Of a stretch of DNA of 31,999 nucleotides, positions 21,269 through 31,243 are shown piece after piece. The notes under the pieces were generated by a model. That model had not been told where the DNA came from, did no database searches, and was given only the letters and a program-made list of their open reading frames with translations. This DNA is from Larix sibirica (lineage: Eukaryota; Streptophyta; Pinopsida; Pinales; Pinaceae): contig NWUY0300059397.1 in NCBI GenBank assembly GCA_004151065.3, positions 15,367-47,365 of the forward strand, in the 5' to 3' direction. Position numbers and translations under genes: made by a program. Positions within the stretch are counted from its first letter, which is position 1. Every line of letters begins with the position of its first letter.

Positions 21269-21277
21269 GAGAGGAAG
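21269..21277 (+). promoter_or_regulatory. Polypurine tract of the small LTR element
   Basis: GAGAGGAAG lies immediately before TGATATG, where the 3' LTR starts. It is short, but its exact placement supports reading 21278 as an LTR boundary. Confidence 0.5.
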
Positions 21278-21470
21278 TGATATGGAAATGTACAGTGATG
21301 GCTCATTATTAAGTAGTAGTTAGAGATAATATTTAGATAAAGGGGAGGACACAATTAACTTTAACCATCCCGATTTTGGATCTGCTTATAAAAAGAAGGA
21401 TCTTACTATATAAGATCCAATTTTGAAGTTAATAAGTATTTTAGTTTTGCACTATTATGTTTGCACATTC
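21278..21470 (+). repeat. 3' LTR of the small element
   Basis: An uninterrupted copy of the repeat at 14420-14566 plus 18929-18983. It contains CTTATAAAAAGAAGG (TATA box at about 21385) and a TTAATAAG poly(A)-signal-like string at about 21429. The right end is uncertain by a few bases: 21465 or 21467 would end in CA, while 21470 matches the 5' LTR end and gives the 4-of-5 flanking repeat. Confidence 0.6.
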
Positions 21471-22702
21471 GAGTATGTAGACATTTTTCATTTTCTTGCA
21501 TGACTCGCAAACAACAAAATATCAACAACACAAGATTAACACTTCTTTTGGAGGGTTGTGAGTTTAAAGTCGTGTTAGGAGTTTACATGTTTAGTTAAAC
21601 AAGCCAACATAGTTTTTGATGGTGATTTAGTGTAGAAATCTCATTTGTATGATTTTAACCAACAATTTTTATGTTATTATGGATGATGTTCACCTCACAA
21701 CTTTTTGACTAACTATTGTTATTGAGGATGTGTACCTTACAATTGTTCCAAAGAATCCTAAGCACTTGATCCAAAAATCCTTTCGAAATATAACAAGGTC
21801 TCACCACTCCGAGGAGAAGAGGAGTACAACCTTGACTTGTCTCAAGTTTTTGAAAACCCATATCTTTTAGACAACATTGTCATGTAAATAACACTAATGG
21901 CACCGTGAATAACATTGGTAAAAATAATGATGAGGCCACCTTTTTAATTGTGTTTACCATGGAAAAAAAATCTTGGAAAATTAAAGATAATATTTCATTT
22001 AATACATTGTTGTTGGTTTATGAAAAGAAACATGAGGATGGAAACATGTTTTATTTGAGTTCAAAGTTTTGAAATGCATATTACAGATAAGAACCATATG
22101 CTAGAGAGGGCTGAAAATATATGACATCGATATTATTAACGTTATCGATACTGGAGTGAGGGAGGATGCTGCTGCATCAACCCAAGGACACACACTCTAA
22201 ATCTAACTTCCTTTTGACAAAGCTTTTGTGTCGATAATGCCTCATAAACCAGCGTTGTGTTACAATTGTTATATGCCCGAGAATATTATTTTGAACACAC
22301 ACACGATGATAGATAAAAATGATTAGGACATATTAACATAATAAGCTAAATATGTAGCAAACGAACCCTCATTTTGATGATAATTTTGAGCCGAGTTGAG
22401 TGGATTTTTTCAAGCATGTTATGAGTTCCACCATGATCCAAGTTCCATGCATGGTGGGACTTTGCCCCTTCCCAAAAAGACCTGAAAGCTAAAAAATCAA
22501 TCGAAATTTTGGTTTCTTAAGTTGTTGGATTCAAGCAAGTGGAGAGAAGATTGCTACATGTTTAATCAACTCCCAAGTTAAAGGTACTCATTGTCCACAT
22601 AAAGAATTCCCTTGTACCATGTGGAATCAAAATTTGTAAGAATAAACTTGTACCATAATGTAAAGTTGCAGTTCATCACATGAAACATTTACTCTCCCCC
22701 CA
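21471..22702. other. No assignable gene
   Basis: AT-rich sequence without a recognisable reading frame. A small inverted repeat (ATCGATA ... TATCGAT) lies near 22127-22151. Nothing else supported. Confidence 0.3.
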
Positions 22703-22918
22703 CAAAAAATCACATCTCTCCAACCTAAATTAACATTTTATATGGATGTGACTATTTTTTGTGAATATGGATGAACCAATAATAAATAAATAAAATAAAA
22801 TAAAAATTTACATCATTTATGCTCACTCGCCAAAAAATCACATCTCTCCAATCTAAATTAACATTTTATATGGATGTAACCACTTATAGAGAAATAAAAC
22901 AAAATAAAAATTTGCATC
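22703..22918. repeat. Direct repeat, two copies of about 90-110 bp
   Basis: Copy one (22703-22814) and copy two (22831-22918) share CAAAAAATCACATCTCTCCA, CTAAATTAACATTTTATATG, and an end of AAATAAAACAAAATAAAAAT type. They differ in length by an AT-rich middle part. This is a local duplication of non-coding DNA. Confidence 0.8.
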
Positions 22919-23489
22919 CATGAGGAGATTTGATGTTTGCTAGGAGGTGGTTATTGGAGCTGACTCTCAATCCCCAGTAGAAATGGTCGGTTTGTCATCC
23001 CCCATAAGTTGATTGACATCAACTTTAGATAAAATATACATAGTCACGTTTCTATAATTTGTAAATATTGTTTTGATTGTGCATAGGAGAAGGTTTTTAT
23101 TTCTTTTGCACATTGAGAGCTCCCCATTGCCTAGTGGATTGAATTAGAGCCAAAATGTAGGTAACTTTTAAAGTTATTCATAATTTTTTACAGCAACTCC
23201 CAGTGTCGATTATCCTCATCAATATTTCGTTGGAAATATTGAGGCAAAATATTGCTATTTTCCCCTTATGTCCTTCATGTTTTGCATATTGTCTTCCTCA
23301 TTATCACTTCCATGTATTTTACCACTCACTGCACTTTCGCAATTGCTTCAAAGATAAACCATCGACCTTTTTTATTTTCAAGTTCCTTAACAAAAAATCA
23401 AGAAGAACTTCAAAATCCTCATCTCCCTACACCCCCCTTTCCTTAACTCCCTTCTTCACTTATTCCTCAACCTCAACCCTTATTGGAGA
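22919..23489. other. No assignable gene
   Basis: A 98-codon open frame (23203-23499) is Phe-, Ser- and Pro-rich without recognised domain, and is probably chance in pyrimidine-rich DNA. Confidence 0.3.
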
Positions 23490-23763
23490 TGTGTATTAGG
23501 ACTTATAATAATATAATAATCTAATTTTAAGGTCATGACCTAACAAACAACAAATTAATATATGAGACCCCTTGTTTATGGGACAAGGCACCTCCTAGAG
23601 GTAGGGATTTAATTGCTTATTCTAGAATGTAATTGTACATACCCTACCCCCAATGTAATGTACTTTAATCCTCTCCAAATATCAATAATATGATTTTTGT
23701 TTTCTCCTTGGGAAGAATTGCTTCCTCTCCGTAACTAAATAAGCATTTCTATTCATGTTGTCA
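23490..23763 (+). repeat. Possible solo LTR
   Basis: The segment starts TGTGTATTAGGAC after GGAGA, a typical end of a copia-type purine tract, and ends in CA. It holds a poly(A)-signal-like AATAAT after a stretch resembling an R region (TGTAATGTACTTTAATCCTC). There is no second copy, and no target-site duplication was found. Confidence 0.3.
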
Positions 23764-24263
23764 ACCAACTTTTCAACTGCTAATTTCACTCAATATTTAT
23801 TATTATTTTGTTTAAAGTTAAATTTAAATATCAAACATGGAGTAACTACCACTACCTAATAAATATGGTATACAAATAAGAAATAATGTCGTATAGCAGC
23901 TAAGTCCCTACCTATGCTGGAAAGACATTAACTATATAAATGAATATATCCACCAAAAGTTGTATGACAATGATATATTGTTATGTTGAAATTTTTTTCT
24001 TGCAATATGGTTTATGTTCGTGTAGGTTGTGGAATTGAGCAAGAATATATTGAAATATATACATATGAGTGCAAACGTAGAGAGGAGGTTGTGGGAGGAG
24101 ATTGCATTGTAGTTTGCACACCATAAAAAGTGACACAACTAATTGACACATATGTTGGAAGATAATTGTATAGAGGAGAACAAGTTTTATTTTGAGTATA
24201 TAAATTGATAAAGTAAATGAAATAGCATAAGAATATAAAAAATTATAGAATTTATCACATTAG
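23764..24263. other. No assignable gene
   Basis: AT-rich non-coding sequence that formed the target site of the downstream LINE. Nothing recognised. Confidence 0.3.
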
Positions 24264-24279
24264 CAAGTAATTGTCTTCA
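24264..24279 (+). repeat. Left target-site duplication of the full-length LINE
   Basis: CAAGTAATTGTCTTCA, identical over 16 bases to 31079-31094. Plant LINE insertions typically make duplications of about this length. Confidence 0.9.
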
Positions 24280-24411
24280 GTTTACTCGTTCCGTTTAGGG
24301 TTTTTGCTCGGTTCTCTGACCTTCTCCTTCATTGTGGCTTCTCCTCCGGACTTGGAGTCGGGGGAGACAACCTCTCTCAATGCCTGCTTCAGAAGGGTGA
24401 TATATGTTGCA

Positions 24412-25422
24412 ATGGCAGTAACTCCGGCATCATATAAGGACTCAGACTCACGTTTTGTTAAGCTTGCAGCGGCTCCTGAGGTAAAACTCTCTTCTGCCTC
24501 AGCCAAAAATACGATTGTGGCCCTCACTGAGAAAGGGTTGGTAGGTCACTTCACAGGTCTTTGGTCCTCTCCAAAAGCTATTGAAATCTAGTTAAATAAG
24601 AATTGGAGGCCTTTGATAAAAAGTGAAGTGGTCCATAATTTATGTGTCAAGGGTTTTTTTGTGTTCTTGTTCGAGTATAAAGAAGACAAGGACTTAATAT
24701 TCATGAATGGACCTTATTTTATGGGTCCTCAGGGTATGTATCTCAATCAGTGGAATGCCTCCTTTGACATGGATAAATACATTCCTACAGTTGTACTTAT
24801 TTGGGTTGAGCTCCCCCGTCTCCCTCTTCACTGTTTGGGGGATGATGACCTCAAAGATATTGGGAATTCGCTAGGGAAATATATTGACAAAGCTGAGCTG
24901 AAACCCCCTCTCTTCTCGTGTGCAAGAATATGCATGGAGGTCAACCCGGAAAAAGGTCTTCCAAAGGATATCAAGCTTTCAATGGAAGGATGAAACCATA
25001 TTCAGAATGTTTCCTATGAACAAATTCCTTTCAAGTGTAATATTTGTCACGAATATGGGCATTTTGCTAAGAAATGTGCAAAGAAGCGAACACAAGATGA
25101 GGAGGCAAACAAGGAAGTAGAGTGGAATGTTGTCACCAAAAAAGGCAAGAAAGTTCCTCCGAAGTAGAATCCCCCCACTCCAATTTGAAAATAGGGTTTT
25201 GCAGCGACTAGATTTCAGACTCTAGCCAATCAAGATTTGAAGTTAGATGAAGAAGGCGAGATAAGGGAAGAAATCCAAGAGGAGATAGTGAAGGAGTATC
25301 CTGTTTTGTTTGAGATAGATCGAGAAGGGAACAATAAATCACAGTTACCAGATCAGCCAATAATTGAAGTAAGATCAAGATTTTCTGTGTCTGTGACTAG
25401 AGCTAAGTCTAGGATCTCGTAG
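24412..25422 (+). pseudogene. LINE ORF1 (DUF4283 plus CCHC zinc knuckle), broken
   Basis: ORF1 protein of plant L1 elements binds element RNA. The ATG at 24412 is the first plausible start after the leader. A stop at 24589-24591 interrupts, but the same protein continues with the DUF4283 domain at 24595-24993 (NLCVKGFFVFLFEYKEDKDL, MNGPYFMGPQGMYLNQWN, WVELPRLPLHC, and ARICMEV). After a frameshift near 24990 comes a canonical zinc knuckle CNICHEYGHFAKKC at 25036-25077. A charged C-terminal part follows, acidic at 25240-25300, ending at the stop at 25420-25422. Stops also lie at about 25165-25190. Confidence 0.85.
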
Positions 25423-25644
25423 GAATAAACGTTCGAGCTTAGGGAAGAAGGGAAAGAGCCTCGGGCAAAGAAAGGATGGAAACCCAATAAAACCCATAGG
25501 GAAGAGCGGGCAAAGAAGAAAAGGCGGAAGGGATTCAAACCAGTTTTGATCAACTCGTCAAAATCAAGACATCAACAACAAATCATCCCCTAGGGGCATC
25601 CGAGAACTAAAGGTAAAATCAACCTCTCTCAATCATAAGAAATA
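25423..25644 (+). other. Inter-ORF region of the LINE
   Basis: About 220 bases between the ORF1 stop and the ORF2 start. It reads as basic, low-complexity sequence (RAKKKRRKGFKP near 25510-25545) and may be the true, read-through C-terminus of ORF1. Confidence 0.4.
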
Positions 25645-26370
25645 ATGAAAATAGTCTTATGGAATTACAGAGGGTTGGGAGGCAAATTAAAGACATAAAC
25701 AATAAAGAATATGTTAAGAGGCGAAAAGATCTCCATCCTTCTTATTAAAGAGAAAAAAATGAGCGAGGAAGATTGTTGTGAAACAATGAAGAAAGTATGG
25801 AAATTCGAAGAAGGGAGCTTAGTTGGAGCAATAGGAAGCTCAGGGGGCATTACCACTTGGTGGGATAATCAGAGGTTTTTTCCTCTCTGCTGAATGGAAG
25901 AATACCAATTGGATGATAGTGGAGTTCGAAGATATTGAGGAAAATGAAAAGAGCAAAGTGTGCAACGTGTATGGTTCGATTCTACATTGCAAAAAATAGA
26001 CCTTCCAGAGGTCTTTGGAAAGTCTTAGGGAAAGGGACATGCATCATAGCTGCATTGTGGCTATCGACTTCAATGTTACGGTTTCTACCTTAGAAAGGCG
26101 AGGTGGTTGAAGGTCAAAGACCCTTTTGGAGAACATCTCGAGGAGATGCAAGCTTCTTGGAGCCTAACAGACGTCAAACCAAGAAAAGGAAATTATACTT
26201 GGAATAATTGAAGAGTGGGTCTTTGACACATATTAGCGAGGCTTAACTGGTTCCTAGTAAGTAGTTACTTTATGTTAAAAAATAGCATCCCTTCATCAAA
26301 TATTATACCTTCTTTTGTTTCTGATCACGAGCCCATCATATTAGAATTCTTATCTCTTGAGAACATGGGA
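25645..26370 (+). pseudogene. LINE ORF2 endonuclease domain (APE type), broken
   Basis: The endonuclease nicks target DNA to start insertion. ORF2 begins at the ATG at 25645 with MKIVLWNYRGLGG, where the family has WNCRGLGG, so Cys has become Tyr. ILLIKEKKMSEED follows at about 25740 in place of the LQETK motif, keeping the Glu. SSGGITTWWDN is at about 25840. A VAIDFNVT string at about 26055-26080 stands for GDFN. The last catalytic motif, SDHEPIIL, is intact at 26320-26343. Stops and frame changes lie between these blocks. Confidence 0.8.
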
Positions 26371-26979
26371 CCTATTCCATTTAAATTTAATTATTCCCGG
26401 GATAAAGAAGAGGAAGTACAAAATATTATAAGGCAGGTGTGAAAATATCACATTAATGGTACTCTAGGTTTCATATGGGAGGCCAAATTAAGAACTACCA
26501 AGGTTGCCCTTAAGCAGTGGGCTAAGACGTTGGCCCCCCTGGGGCAAGAGAAACAAAGCCTTAAGGAAAACCTGAAGAAGTTGCAAGAAGAGATGGAAAC
26601 CTGTGAAATAACAGAGGAAATAATTAAGAGAGAATATGAAGAGAAAATCCAAGGACTAGAAAGAATGGAAGGGGAAGAGTGGCAAATTAAATCAAGAAGT
26701 CTATGGCTCAAGGATGGTGACAAAAATATAAAGTATTTCCATAATAAGTATAAATAAAGGATGAGGAGAAATATGATCCTTGAACTAGAAAATCAAGAAG
26801 GGGAGAGGATCTCGTCTTTTCACTAGATAAAAAATAATCTTTCCAACGCTTCCAATCCTTGTACCAAGAAGAAGGAGAAGAAGACTGGGCAGCCACTGCT
26901 TCTCTATGAAAAAATATAACTTCTCTAGTCTCCAGTGAGGAAAATGAGATTATTCTATATCGGATCTCTAAAGAAGAGG
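26371..26979 (+). pseudogene. LINE ORF2 linker between endonuclease and reverse transcriptase
   Basis: A helical, highly charged segment, best seen in the open frame 26530-26757 (LKENLKKLQEEMETCEITEE), ends in SRSLWLKDGDKNIKYFHNKYK. WLKxGDxNTKFFH is the conserved motif just before plant LINE reverse transcriptase. Stops follow at 26755-26757 and about 26825. Confidence 0.75.
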
Positions 26980-28330
26980 TTAAGGTTGCGATTTGGTCCC
27001 TACACCCAGATAAAGCTCTAGGGCCAGATGGCTTTCCCATCAACTTCTATAGAAAATTTTGGCACATCATAAAGGTGGATCTATGCAAGATGCTTAATTG
27101 CTCAATGTGGAGGGATATTATTTGGAGGGAAACCAATTATTCTTTCATTGCCTTGATTCCTAAAGAGAAGAAGCCAACAAACCTGAAAAGATTCAGGCCG
27201 ATATCTTTGTGCAATGCCTCATACAAGATTTTGACTAAAATAATTGCTAGCAGGCTTAAAAAGCTTCTTCCCAAGCTTATTTATGAAAATCAGGGAGGTT
27301 TTATGGTAGGCAGGTAGATAACGGATACTATAGTCATCGTACAAGAAGCAATTCATTCAAGTTATGCAAGGAAGGAAAAATGAATGGCTATTAAATTAGA
27401 TCTGGCTAATGCCTTTGATAGGGTAAGACATAGCTTCCTTTTTAGTGTTTTAAAAAGCTTTGGCTTCTCGAATGAACTCATTAAATGGATAAGAGCCTGT
27501 ATCAACAGCCCCTGGATAACTCCCTTGATAAATGGAAGGCCAGCTCTCTTCTTCAGAGCCTCAAGAGGGCTCCCGCAAGGCTGCCCCCTTTCTCCAATTT
27601 CTGTATACTATGGTCATTGAAGCATTGAATATAAACTTAAATAAGCAAATTGATGATGGATATTTACCTAGAATCTTGATCGCTAGAGGGGTATGTGTAG
27701 CCAATCATGCACAATTTGTAGATGACACAATTCTGTTGGGCAGTGCTTCAAAGATAATTGCCAGGAAATTTAAGCATTCTTTGTCCACCTTTCTAAAGGT
27801 GCTAGGAGGGGCTATAAATGCGGGGAAATGTTGCATATACAACTGGAACTGTACTCCTCTTCAAAACTTGGAAATCTCAAGGATCTTGGCTTTAAGGTAA
27901 CCGACAATTGATCTTCATTTAAATACCTAGGAATTCCCATTTCTCTCATAAACAAGAGTAAGGTTGAAGACTAGGGAGAGGTAATTCAAAAGATTAAAAA
28001 TATAATCTAGTATTGGGGGGGGGATGGCTAAATCTAGTAGGAAAAATCACCTTGATAAAATCCATCCTCAATTCAATGCCCATTTTTCTTAGTCCAATTC
28101 CTTTTGCTCCATTCATCATTTTGAACAACCTCAGTAAAGAAATCAGAAGTTTCGTTGGCAAGGAGGTAAGGACCGGTGTAATATCCCGAATTTGAACCCA
28201 TCACATTAAACATNCCTTTGGCAGGGAGGTAAGGAAAGGGGGGGGGGGGATTTTCATCTTGTAAATTGGGAAATTGTTCACAGTGAAAAAGGGAGAGAAG
28301 GGGTAGTTATTAGGGAACCTAGGTTGATGA
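26980..28330 (+). pseudogene. LINE ORF2 reverse transcriptase domain, broken
   Basis: It copies LINE RNA at the nicked target. The frame starts with KALGPDGFPINFYRKFW (about 27010). An open part at 27075-27317 includes FIALIPKEKKPTNLKRFRPI, SYKILTKIIASRL and ENQGGFMVGR, then a TAG where GRQITD is expected. The next part (27384-27620) has KLDLANAFDRVRHSF with catalytic Asp at 27399-27401, and SRGLPQGCPLSP. A frameshift near 27595 leads to the frame 27532-27900, with QFVDDTILLG; its FVDD box is at 27715-27726, both Asp intact. The thumb follows to about 28330 with NLVGKITLIKSILNSMPIFL. Catalytic residues survive although the frame does not. Confidence 0.9.
28155..28249 (+). other. 63-bp-offset duplication with an ambiguous base and a G12 run
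   Basis: TTGGCAAGGAGGTAAGGA at 28155-28172 recurs with one change at 28218-28235. The sequence between is foreign to the LINE frame. An N stands at 28214 and twelve G follow at 28238-28249. Another run of nine G is at 28015-28023. It may be a local duplication, or a sequencing or assembly error. Confidence 0.6.
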
Positions 28331-28819
28331 ACATTGAAACGGGGGCCAAGATTCCTTGGGGACTAATATTGAGAGGAAAAGAATGGTGGAAACAAGTTTT
28401 AAACAAAAAAATATGAAAAGAAACAGGTTACGTTGCATTGACAAAGAACTTTTAGGGCAAGGATCAAAGGTCGGGGACCTTTGTAAAGCAGACTCCAAGT
28501 TAATAAGAGACAATTTGCATTGGTTGCCTAGGAATGGCAAGTAAATTGATATATGGGAAGAAAATATATTAGACAATTCTCCTTTGAAGGAGAAAGCATA
28601 ATTAAAGGAATTAAAGGACTAATCAAGAGGAGGAGTAAACAAGTTATATGACCTCTCTGCTTGGTTGGAAAATGGGGATTGGAAAAATTGGAAAACACTT
28701 GAAGTTCCTGCTCATCTGCACGATGTGCATAATTTACTTCTCCACAAGTTGAATGGGAAAGCTCCCTTAAACATAAGGGACAAATATTTGAGAGGCTGGG
28801 AGCCAAAGGAAGGTATAGT
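28331..28819 (+). pseudogene. LINE ORF2 connection region, broken
   Basis: Coding-like sequence between the reverse transcriptase thumb and zf-RVT. Fragments include IPWGLILRGKEWWKQVLNKK, the usual WxxxL motif of this region, and the short Gly-rich junction before it. Stops occur repeatedly. Confidence 0.55.
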
Positions 28820-29191
28820 GTGAAAGAAGGCTACGAAAACTTGTTTCTTGAGATCCCTTCTTCGCCTTTATCTGGGGTTTGGAAGAAAATATGGAAGCCA
28901 GATAGTCCCCATAAGATCAATGCCTTTTCTTGGCTATTAGTTCATAAAAAAATCCTTATTGCTGTAAATCCAAGGAAGTGGGGAATAGAAGGTCCCAACA
29001 AATGCATCCTTTGCAAAAAAGAGGAAGAAACCATTAAACACTTGTTTATGGAATGTTCCTTTGCAAGGGAGGTTTGGGATGAAACATCCAAGGACCTTCT
29101 TGTCAGCATAAATGTTCCCAATTGGGTTGCAAGTTTCTTTCAAGGTTGGAGCCATTGCTATCCTGGAGCTTTTGCAAGTAAAATTTCTTAA
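28820..29191 (+). pseudogene. LINE ORF2 zf-RVT domain
   Basis: An open stretch of 123 codons begins KEGYENLF and continues with VWKKIWKPDSPHKINAFSWL, the conserved lead into the domain. The zinc-binding residues follow as CILCKKEEETIKHLFMEC (CxxC...H...C) at about 29005-29060, then SFAREVWDE. This domain follows reverse transcriptase in plant L1 elements. Beyond 29191 the reading continues in another frame (29239-29445). Confidence 0.85.
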
Positions 29192-29490
29192 GAAATCTTT
29201 GGAATGCTATCCCTAAATACATTAACTGGTAGATATGGTTGGTAAGGAATAAGGAGATCTTTGAAGGGAAGATAACTCACCCTATTAGAACCTCAGGGAG
29301 GGCCAAGCTGCAAATGAAAGAATACCTCATGGCTCAAGGTTGGGAAATTAAGCAATCAAGCTCTCTTTCATCTCTTGAGCTACAATGGGCCTCACAATTC
29401 ATCGGGATAAGCTCCCTTCAGTCCAAATTAACACCCAGGAAATAGAACTGGGCCTTAGATATGCCCCCCGATGTTTTTCCCTCATGGAGG
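29192..29490 (+). pseudogene. LINE ORF2 linker between zf-RVT and RNase H
   Basis: The open frame 29239-29445 carries LVRNKEIFEGK, the W..RN..IF motif that normally links zf-RVT to the RNase H domain, and then LELQWASQFIG. A TAG at 29443-29445 ends it. Confidence 0.6.
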
Positions 29491-29945
29491 ATCGATCAAA
29501 ATAAAATGGCTTTATTTTTCGATGGTGCCTCGAAAGGTAACCTTAGGGAGGCAGGTGTGGGAGGGGTCATCCTTGACCCTGGAGGACGAAGGATTCAATC
29601 CTTTGCTTAGGGACTCAACAAAAGGACAAACAACCAAGCATAATGGGTGGCTTTAATGCAAGGCATAGAACTAATCGCAGAATCAACATCAAATCCTTTC
29701 AATTCTTTAGAGACTCTTGGATTGTTATCCAAAAAATGCAAAACATTCAATCAGGTAGAGAAACAGAGGTTGGATGAATCCAAAAAGAATTTTAGCGCAT
29801 ATACCAGACATATCAAAGGTTCAATTCTTCCATGTTAAGCACCAAGATAATAAAGATGCATATAGTTTGGCCAATAAAGGCTCCAGAGTCTTGCAAGGTG
29901 AAATGTTGGTTAACAACTCTATTATTTTTAAGAAATGGTCCCCAT
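29491..29945 (+). pseudogene. LINE ORF2 C-terminal RNase H domain (RVT_3 type), broken
   Basis: One frame near 29497-29590 gives MALFFDGASKGNLREAGVGG, the first active-site block of the domain, followed by VILDPGG. NNQA then WVALMQGIELI follow with a TAG where Glu of the AE..AL motif is expected. After a frameshift, FFRDSWIVIQKMQN (about 29705-29745) and HVKHQDNKDAYSLANKG (about 29830-29880) give the remaining conserved blocks. Plant L1 elements of this group often carry such an RNase H. Confidence 0.82.
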
Positions 29946-31078
29946 GCTTTTAACGAAAGGTGGATGGATCTTAGACCCACTCTTAGAAGGAACCAACAAC
30001 AAGGAAACTTGCATAACTCGTAGAATGGCCTAAGCTAAGCCATCATTGCTTCGGTGGGGAGGTGGAGTTTCACATTGTTCGAGGTATTGGAAGACAAATC
30101 TCACCTCCCTCGCTCGAATGGATTGTGGAGAAAGCCACGTGATTGCTCATGTGAAAGGTTGGCGACTTGATCCTTCACACGCTCCACATGCTGTTAATTA
30201 TGGAAGGCTCGAGATGCATTTCACCCGGCTATGTGCTAACGGACGCAGTCTTAGTGAGAACTATCTCGAAGGGCAGGGGCGAGACATAGTTGTGGTAGCT
30301 TATACGTTCGAGATTTCTGGAATGGAGAATGTCATGTTCGAGCAGCTTCATGATGAGATAATGGATTTACAAAATATTATGGTGGATATTAGAAAGATGT
30401 TACGCTGTGTTTTTGAGGTAGCGTTAGGTGCTTGGGATGAGACTAGAAGAATCTAAGTGGACATTACCAGTTTGGACTCTTGCATGGAAGACATGGAAGG
30501 AAACACCCAATTGTAGGTTGGTGAGGTCGAAGAAATAAGGCATCTATTGCAAGGGATGGGGAGAACACAAACAATGAGGCTTGGGGGGATTCAGAGGGCT
30601 ATAGCAGAGGTGAAGCACCAACAACAATAGAAGTTTATGGATGGCAATGAAAGGAACGAAGAACACTTCGTCCAACTAAAGGAGGTTCTCAGGGAAATAC
30701 AAAGGGCCTTGGATGAACCGAGCAAAGGCTTCAGCGAACCTGCTTAGCAAGAAGAGGGCTCTCCTATGGACGAAGTTTTCACTGTGCAGTTGGGCGTTGC
30801 AGAAGATCAATTTTAGGAATGATGATTTTTAGTCTCTACCTTATCTTTTTGATATGTTTTTTTGCCTATATATTTGCAGTCAGTTTGTTAGAATATACAC
30901 TGTAAGAGGAACTAGAACAGGTTTTGATTATCATTGCAATTTTGAATCTCTAAGATAGCAGATGGACATTGTATTTTCTCTGGAGCTTTCATGCTCTACT
31001 CTCATTTTGAAGCTTTGTAGAAGGACTGTATGTAATAAGCACCTCTGTTTATATATATTCTCGTTTTTGTTAAAAAAC
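29946..31078 (+). other. LINE 3' tail with an additional reading frame
   Basis: Over 1.1 kb remains between RNase H and the A run. The first 850 bases are not typical AT-rich UTR and look coding-derived (see the frame 30046-30456 and its continuation). The last ~250 bases are a T-rich 3' end with GTATGTAATAAGC at about 31028 and a run ending TTTTTGTTAAAAAA. Confidence 0.6.
30046..30825 (+). pseudogene. Unrecognised reading frame in the LINE tail, coiled-coil-like
   Basis: An open stretch of 136 codons (30046-30456) continues in the same style past three or four TAA/TAG codons to about 30825. Visible parts are ESHVIAHVKGWRLDPSHAPH, HFTRLCANGRSLSENYLEGQ, a helical FEQLHDEIMDLQNIMVDIRK, and later NEEHFVQLKEVLREIQRALD. 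Leu and Ile positions are spaced like heptads. I recognise no family. It could be a C-terminal extension of ORF2, a third LINE ORF, or host sequence picked up by the LINE. Its G+C content looks higher than its surroundings by eye. Confidence 0.4.
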
Positions 31079-31094
31079 CAAGTAATTGTCTTCA
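31079..31094 (+). repeat. Right target-site duplication of the full-length LINE
   Basis: CAAGTAATTGTCTTCA, identical to 24264-24279, directly after the A run. Confidence 0.9.
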
Positions 31095-31243
31095 TAAAAA
31101 TATTAGAATGAAAATATATAAAGATGGTTACATCAAAATCAAAATATCACATAAAAGTCAACAATTTTTTTAAAAACAACAATAAATATGAAAGTTGCCC
31201 TTGTACAAAATTCTATATTAAATGTTTTTAATTTTTTTTGTGA
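31095..31243. other. AT-rich flank, no gene
   Basis: Original target-site flank. Nothing recognised. A minus-strand open frame (31139-31405) runs into the tandem duplication and looks like chance. Confidence 0.3.

Larger units (their letters stand above)
14420..21470 (+). mobile_element. Small LTR retroelement carrying a PRPP synthetase pseudogene, split by a LINE
   Basis: Two direct repeats, 14420-14566 plus 18929-18983 and 21278-21470, align end to end at roughly 80% identity by eye. Both start TGATATG and share a TATAAAA box in the same place. A primer-binding-site-like string follows the first copy and a purine run touches the start of the second. Flanking 5-mers (GAGTG at 14415-14419, GAGTA at 21471-21475) match at four of five bases. 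Without the LINE the element is about 2.7 kb. The interior has no recognised gag or pol but contains a PRPP synthetase copy. The alternative is two unrelated solo LTRs of one family flanking a processed pseudogene. Confidence 0.55.
24280..31078 (+). mobile_element. Apparently full-length L1-type LINE, 6.8 kb
   Basis: The element is bounded by perfect 16-bp duplications and ends in a short A run (31072-31077). It contains, in order, a short leader, ORF1 with DUF4283 and CCHC, endonuclease, reverse transcriptase, zf-RVT, RNase H and a long tail. Both ORFs have multiple stops and frameshifts, so it cannot move by itself. The exact duplications contrast with this damage. Confidence 0.88.

Noticed and set aside
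23203-23499. Small secreted or Phe-rich peptide gene
   Set aside because: A pyrimidine-rich chance frame with an overlapping second open frame, no recognised signal and no promoter or domain evidence.
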